In this document: positions 58,860 to 64,000 of the stretch, one piece after another | How positions within the stretch are numbered: position 1 is the first letter of the stretch | How the letters are laid out: every line of letters begins with the position of its first letter | Assembly: GCA_905331475.1 (NCBI GenBank) | Contig: CAJNYU010000501.1 | Location: 203,081-267,080 of the forward strand | Source of the DNA: Rotaria socialis | Lineage: Eukaryota; Rotifera; Eurotatoria; Philodinida; Philodinidae | DNA length: 64,000 nt | Direction: 5' to 3' | Translations under genes and position numbers: made by a program | The notes under the pieces: generated by a model | Told to the model about the DNA's origin: nothing | Databases searched by the model: none | What the model saw: the letters and a program-made list of their open reading frames with translations, nothing else

Positions 58860-59750
58860 GCGTTTATTTCTTTGTGAGAGTAAAAAAGCGTGAATACGAT
58901 TCTGTTCTATGAAGTTGTGTAGTTAATAAAGCTAACTGATAAAACATGACGCATATGTAACGTCATGAAATAGTTACTTATGCAAACAGATATAGAAATG
59001 TGTTCTTCTCTAAAAATGATGCGATAAATAATAGGACTCATTTTGTGTCTACAAAACTTCTTTGCATATATGTATGTTGATGTACAACATGCTATTTACT
59101 TTCAGTCTGGCATTATAGATAATACGTAATTTTGATTCGTATTTCGTATCGTTCCAAGCAGCTATTTCGAGAATTTATTCTAGTAAAACATCAATTATTC
59201 GAACATTACGATCTCATCATCAAGTAATTCATGCGTAGTTATATATACTTGAATCAACGTACGAAATTTTTTATTTGATCATTTATCTTGATCAACCCAT
59301 TAACTTTTTTTTATCCACGACCTGCATATATCGGTCTCATCATTGAATGGTCAACAAAATCTTCAATTCCAGTAGCACGTATTGTGGCACCAAATATTCA
59401 ATGTAGTTTACGTTTACTCAGTGCTTGACGTTGTGAAGGTTTAGATGGTTATAGTCCACAAGCTGATTGTTTATTTTTGTCTTTGTAGTTCATTAAAACC
59501 AAACACCAATTTCGTTTGTTTTATATATAATATCGATCAAGTTTTTAATATTAATAAACTGTTGATGTTTTCGAAAGAAATTTAAAATTCAATTAGGGTG
59601 GATATTACCGTTCAAAACACCTACACCCTCAAGTTAATTGATGAAAGCTATGCGTACGATAGTAGCGATTGAGCATCAGAAAAAATCAAATGACATTTGT
59701 TCACCTCAGTTCCACGTAATCTCACAATTTTTCTTGATTTATAAATGAAC
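58860..59750. other. Gene-free interval
   Basis: Promoter side of the small membrane-protein gene, then AT-rich DNA. A short stretch at about 59370-59470 reads like coding sequence in one frame but has stops and no family match. Confidence 0.4.
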
Positions 59751-59860
59751 GTGTTGCTCTGGCAGATCGTTGTTTCCAACAATCCGCACGATTTCGTCAT
59801 CGCAACATGTATTTTGATCCGTAGAGATCGTTTACCTCTTGGTAAGTTTGCAATAAGCAA
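59751..59860 (+). repeat. About 100-bp repeat, copy a
   Basis: Shares CAACAATCCGCACGATTTCG, CATCGCAACATGTATTT and CTTGGTAAGTT with copies at 60001-60101 (inverted) and 60870-60970 (direct). Confidence 0.8.
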
Positions 59861-60000
59861 TGTTTTTCGATAAGATTGTGGGGTATGATATTATTCTCAT
59901 TCTGACACATCACTTACTTGCGTTCTATCTTTATTTGTATGAAAAGAGTAGAGACAAAAATGATTTCGTACTCTGCATCGTCACGAATAAACTTGTTTAT

Positions 60001-60101
60001 TACAACTTACCAATAGGTAAATGATCTTTACTGATTAAATACATGTTGCGATGACGAAATCGTGCGGATTGTTGGAAACAACGATCTGCCAGAGCAACAC
60101 T
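60001..60101 (-). repeat. About 100-bp repeat, copy b (inverted)
   Basis: Reverse complement of copy a. Copies a and b form inverted arms about 100 bp long around a 140-bp spacer. Confidence 0.8.
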
Positions 60102-60354
60102 TTTCTTAAAATTAAGATGCACTATCAATAGATTGTGCGAGTCTATGCTTAATAATTTGTATTCAAATACCATGCTGCAAAAAACGAACTAGTTTTTTTT
60201 CTAAAATTCCCCTCTTCTTGAAAATTAAGATGATGAATAGGTTGCTGGTGTCATATTTTCCAATGAGAACGATCTATTTATGCACACTATAAAACTACAT
60301 TACGTTTTCTCGAATATCACTTTTCGTTGAGCAGCACTTTCAATATTCATTAAC

Positions 60355-60651
60355 CCCAGGTCGAACATTCCGGCCACCGGATCCCGTAGGATACTCCAGG
60401 GAATATGCGGGAAAGTCACCGTATCCTGCAGGAAAACACGGGAAATCGCTGGAACATGGAAGCAGTATTCCGGTCAAAAATACGGCCGGACTTTTCCGGC
60501 GAATTCCTGCCAAGTTCCGGTGCTTTCCGGCAGGAATTGATCGGAAATCACTGGAAAAAACAAGAAAAATTTCCAACCGGAATACTGCTTCCACAAAATC
60601 AACGGAACGACCCGGAACCGGCCGTTTCCAGGCCGGACTGTTCGACCTGGG
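60355..60651 (-). mobile_element. 297-bp palindromic repeat, copy 2
   Basis: Same length as the copy at 29098-29394 and in opposite orientation, with the same termini (CCCAGGTCGAACATTCCGG ... GTTCGACCTGGG) and the internal TGGAAGCAGTATTCCGG pair. The two differ by scattered substitutions. Three overlapping 76-87 codon frames here are artefacts. Confidence 0.8.
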
Positions 60652-60869
60652 ACCTGAGGAGAATATAAATGAATGGGCTTCTTTTTTGCAAGCTGATTCT
60701 TCACAACTATGTGTATGCTAGCACTGATTGTGTTTTTCCAGTTTTATCCGTCATTGTTGAGCATTTATTCTTTTTTAACGGAGAATGATATATTTCACCA
60801 TCATAGGAATAGGCATCACCTCTTATTGAGAAAAAGAAGATCACCACGACAGTATGCTTCTTAACAGTA

Positions 60870-60970
60870 GCATTGGCAGATCACTATTTCCAACAATCCG
60901 CACGGTTTCATCATCGCAACATGTATTTGATCAGTAAAAATTCTTTACCTCTTGGTAAGTTGCAATAAAC
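60870..60970 (+). repeat. About 100-bp repeat, copy c
   Basis: Third copy of the 59751 repeat, more diverged and direct. Contains CAACAATCCGCACGGTTTCA and CTTGGTAAGTTGCAATAA. Confidence 0.75.
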
Positions 60971-61734
60971 AACTTTCCTTGTGGAGATCCAGGGCACCAC
61001 ACTCCGCTTGTGTTTACACTTTCCACGAACGAAAGCCGTCCGATTCATCGATTAGCAATGGTTTCTGAGATTCAGTGGGTCGTCAAAAATGGCAGTAACT
61101 TCCTTGACTTAATAAATGAAACGGATAGAGAAATCTAAATGAGCAGCGAGGGAAGTTGTCATAAATTTCATTTTAGATAGTAAGAATAAGAAAGAAAGAA
61201 AGAAATAAAATGAAGAATGGTTTATACCTTTGGGAAAAAGCGTCCTGTTGAATATTGTTCGCGTTGAGATGAACCGTGAAACTTGAATTTCGAGTCGAAG
61301 CTATTCTTGATAAACAGGTAAGGAGAAAAAATATTTAATTTCTTCTAAAATAGAAAGTTTATTTCGATGTTGATAATACCATGGAAGATAAAAGTAACGT
61401 ACATTGTCTAGATTTAGTGAAATAATTTGAAGAAGATTTACCAAAAAAAAAGCCTAATGAAAAATAACTAACAGGAAAACAAAAATAGCTAAATTTGATG
61501 ATAGTACTGAAAATCAAGTAATTGATTCAAATCCAGATCATGAGAATGATAGACTTAACAAAGTGATATATGTCATATAGTTTCAGTCTCTTCCATCTTA
61601 AATGACACTGAATAATCAAAACTTCACAAATAAAAGAAAATATTTCTAATGAACCAACAAACTTATTCAAGAACATACCGATTGATATATACTCTGTTTC
61701 GGGCGACTTACTTCTCAACACTGATATATTCCAT
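60971..61734. other. Gene-free interval
   Basis: No supported gene. A short GAAA tract lies at about 61186-61206. A 64-codon minus frame (61721-61527) has no motif. Confidence 0.4.
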
Positions 61735-62100
61735 GTAATTAAAACCGCATGAAAATCAGCGGTTTACCAGTCCGGTTACCGGCTCTCATTACCGCAGAAC
61801 GGATAAATACCGCGGTTTACCACAAAAAATGAACTGGCATTTACCGCGGTAAACCGCCGGTTTTGATTAATACCGCGGTTACCGCTAAATAAAGCGGTTA
61901 ACCGGTTCATCTATAATTTTTGACAGAAAAAGTCTTCCAAATCATCAATTAAACTATTTTAAAGATCCTTTTTTTTCACTTTTACATGTGATAAACATGC
62001 GCAAAAAACCGCCGGTTTACCGCGGTTTTACCGGTCCGGTTACCGGCTCCCATTACCGCAGAATAGATAAATACCGCGGTTTACCACAAAAATTGATCCA
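61735..62100. repeat. Word-repeat cluster of CCGCGGTTTACC
   Basis: Dense ACCGCGGTTTACC / GGTAAACCGCGG words in both orientations. A unit of about 90 bp (CCGGTTACCGGCT, CATTACCGCAGAA, ATACCGCGGTTTACCACAAA) is present twice in direct orientation, at about 61760-61840 and 62020-62095, with an AT-rich spacer. Non-coding; a 79-codon frame over its end is an artefact. Confidence 0.7.
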
Positions 62101-62104
62101 GTAT

Positions 62105-62505
62105 TCGCAACATGGGTCAGTCGCAGCAGTCACTAAATTACTAATAATTTTAAGAATTTCTGGTGAGCCGCCGCTGCGAAAAAACAAGTTTAGGCGTTGC
62201 GCCGCTGCAAGAAATAAACATTTATGATAGCGTCATCCGCCGCCACTGACATCAATTTATATGCGATCGAATCGAATATTTTTCTTTTAATTCTCATCAG
62301 TGAATTTTTAACTCAGCCGCCACCATCACATAAGGACTTGCAAATATCAGCCGGCGCCGCCGCTGTGGAAAAAATTTTAAAAATTCGTAGCAGCCGCCGC
62401 TGAAGGCATTACTCATTCAAATAAGGAGCCGCTGGCAAACTTCAAAAATTGAAAATTGTTGTCCGCCGCCGCCGTTCAATCCTTCGGCTGACACACCTCT
62501 AGTTT
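62105..62505. repeat. Word-repeat cluster of GCCGCCGC
   Basis: About eight irregularly spaced GCCGCCGCTG-like words separated by AT-rich DNA, from CAGTCGCAGCAG near 62114 to TTCGGCTGACACACCTC near 62500. It abuts the CCGCGG cluster. GC-rich against a strongly AT-rich background, non-coding. Confidence 0.6.
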
Positions 62506-64000
62506 TGAGAAAATGATTCATAGAAATAAAATTTTGTCAGTGAATAATATGAGATAATTTTATTCAGCATGTAGACTCAAAAAAAACCTATTTGCTTCCA
62601 AGATTAATTGTCTATTTTTCCTGATTGAAGAGAGAAAAACGACAAAGATTCTGAATAGATGTCCATGTTTTAATGCTCGGGACATTGGGACATAGGGACA
62701 TTGATTTTTTTCTTTCTCTACTAGAAGAAAAGAAAAAGATTTTCGCTATCGTTATTTCGAAATACGGGTATCGAGCAGCTGGGATGGAGATAGAACAGTT
62801 TTTAATTCGAATGATATATGGAAGGAAAGCAAATGTTTTTTTTACAAACTTTTAATGAAATTAATAAAGAAGTTTCTTATATTAGCCCATTTGATGTGCT
62901 ATTATCAGCAATGGTTCTTTGTTAAACAAATAAATAAGTTAATACAAAAGAAAGTTCATAATTTGTGGCTGATCATTGTCTGTTTCATAGTGACGAAGAT
63001 CGATTATTAAAACTCAAATTAATAACGAAATGATAATAAAAAAAATTAGAATTTAATAGATTCTACTAAATTTTTTAGAATGTAAAACTAGGATAAATAA
63101 AAATATTTATTTGATGATGTAACATTAATATCATAATCAACGAAGTATTTTATTTCCTTTTAATATTAAAGTATCAGTTGAGCAATATACATTAATTAGT
63201 ATATGACGCATATAAGCGATATGAGAGCGCATTGAGATAAATGAAAAATAAGAAATGAAATTTTTTTTTGTTTTGGTCACCAATTTAAAAAAGAAATCTA
63301 AATTATGATCAATTAGAAAATACTTTGCTAAATATAACTCATAGAAAAAAATACCATATCGCTTATATAACTTCTTTTGAATTTTGATTTTTGAAAATTC
63401 CATTTTTTTGCTTTGCTCTTTTTTTGTCTATTTTCTCTAGCTTTAATTAAATCTATTATTCCAATCTCAACTAAATTCTTATGTCAACTGTAACATATGT
63501 ATATTTATCTTGAGTGATGATGATTGTTATACATTAATAGTGTATAGTAATCACAACAAACTGAAACTGATACTAAAATTGTGTAAATATTTTTTTGGTT
63601 AGAAAATTTAAATAAGACTTCCATAATTTTTTCAATAGAAATTAATGCTTCATAAAGTAAATAGATAATCACGCTAGTTGATGACTCAGCATTGAACATA
63701 ATTAGATTTATTTATGTCGTTACATAAATCAAAACAATGGGGCTGGTAACATTGGATTTTCAACATTAGAATTGATTTTCTTCTTCTTTTCAGGCTACGT
63801 GATACTGACTCAAGTTCATCTGATGATTTATCTATCAGTGGAGCAAGTATTTTTAAATTCTTATTCAAATAAATCTAAACAGATCCTTTTTCTGTGTTTT
63901 TGCTAACAGATCGGCGTACTTGCTGTACATTTACATCAATTAATAATTAATAAAACATTTTATTTAATATCAAATAATAATACTAGACAAGATAAAAAAA
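62506..64000. other. Gene-free interval with one possible exon
   Basis: AT-rich to the window end. One candidate plus-strand exon at 63794-63846 (acceptor CTTTTCAG, donor GTATTT) would read RDTDSSSSDDLSIS in one frame. With no neighbouring exon visible, it is only noted. Confidence 0.35.

Noticed and set aside
60340-60704. Three overlapping frames of 76-87 codons, also seen at 28988-29344
   Set aside because: They recur only because the 297-bp palindromic repeat is GC-rich and open in several frames; no protein family fits.

Overview
This is eukaryotic (animal) DNA: AT-rich, with genes split by GT-AG introns that are mostly 50-100 bp, mixed with single-exon genes, long gene-free stretches and many short palindromic repeats. 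The genes are metazoan: spectraplakin, ribosomal protein L13A, PHF12, thiopurine methyltransferase, engrailed and a rhodopsin-like GPCR. A decayed fragment of a bacterial/fungal-type non-ribosomal peptide synthetase condensation domain, a Penelope-like retroelement and an LEA-like gene are features best known together from bdelloid rotifers. A rotifer, probably bdelloid, is therefore my best guess; it is an inference from content, not proof.

Layout. 0-2.4 kb: N-terminal exons of a spectraplakin (minus), running off the left edge. 7.2-8.0 kb: RPL13A (minus). 8.8-9.15 kb: palindromic MITE-like element. 9.9-11 kb: NRPS condensation-domain pseudogene (minus), with low-complexity ORF remnants behind it to about 12 kb. 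14.9-18.9 kb: PHF12-like PHD/PHD/FHA gene (plus) with an apparent one-base frameshift. 22.5-23.0 kb: small two-exon gene with a BH3-like motif (plus). 25.3-32 kb: mobile-element cluster. It holds two word-repeat palindromes, a decayed GIY-YIG Penelope-like element with three terminal-repeat copies, a hAT MITE with an 8-bp target duplication, one copy of a 297-bp repeat and a 988-bp inverted-repeat element. 32.3-33.3 kb: GPCR (minus). About 34 kb: hAT transposase tail. 37.6-38.0 kb: poly(A) retroposon with a target duplication. 43.7-44.8 kb: seven-exon TPMT (minus). 46.3-48.6 kb: thirteen-exon LEA-like gene (plus). 49.0-49.6 kb: two-TM protein (minus). 54.9-55.6 kb: intronless engrailed (plus). 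58.4-58.9 kb: small Cys-rich type I membrane protein (minus). 59.7-62.5 kb: second repeat cluster.

The genes are unrelated housekeeping and developmental loci, not a pathway. The most interesting items are: (i) the 46.3 kb gene, whose 13 exons all join in phase 1 and repeat a common opening motif, one exon being exactly three 11-residue LEA-like repeats; (ii) the candidate BH3-only protein; (iii) a recurring class of short mobile-looking elements, each built from its own roughly 8-14 nt 'word' in both orientations between terminal inverted repeats. Exon borders were read by eye and checked by reading-frame arithmetic; no alignment or database search was run.
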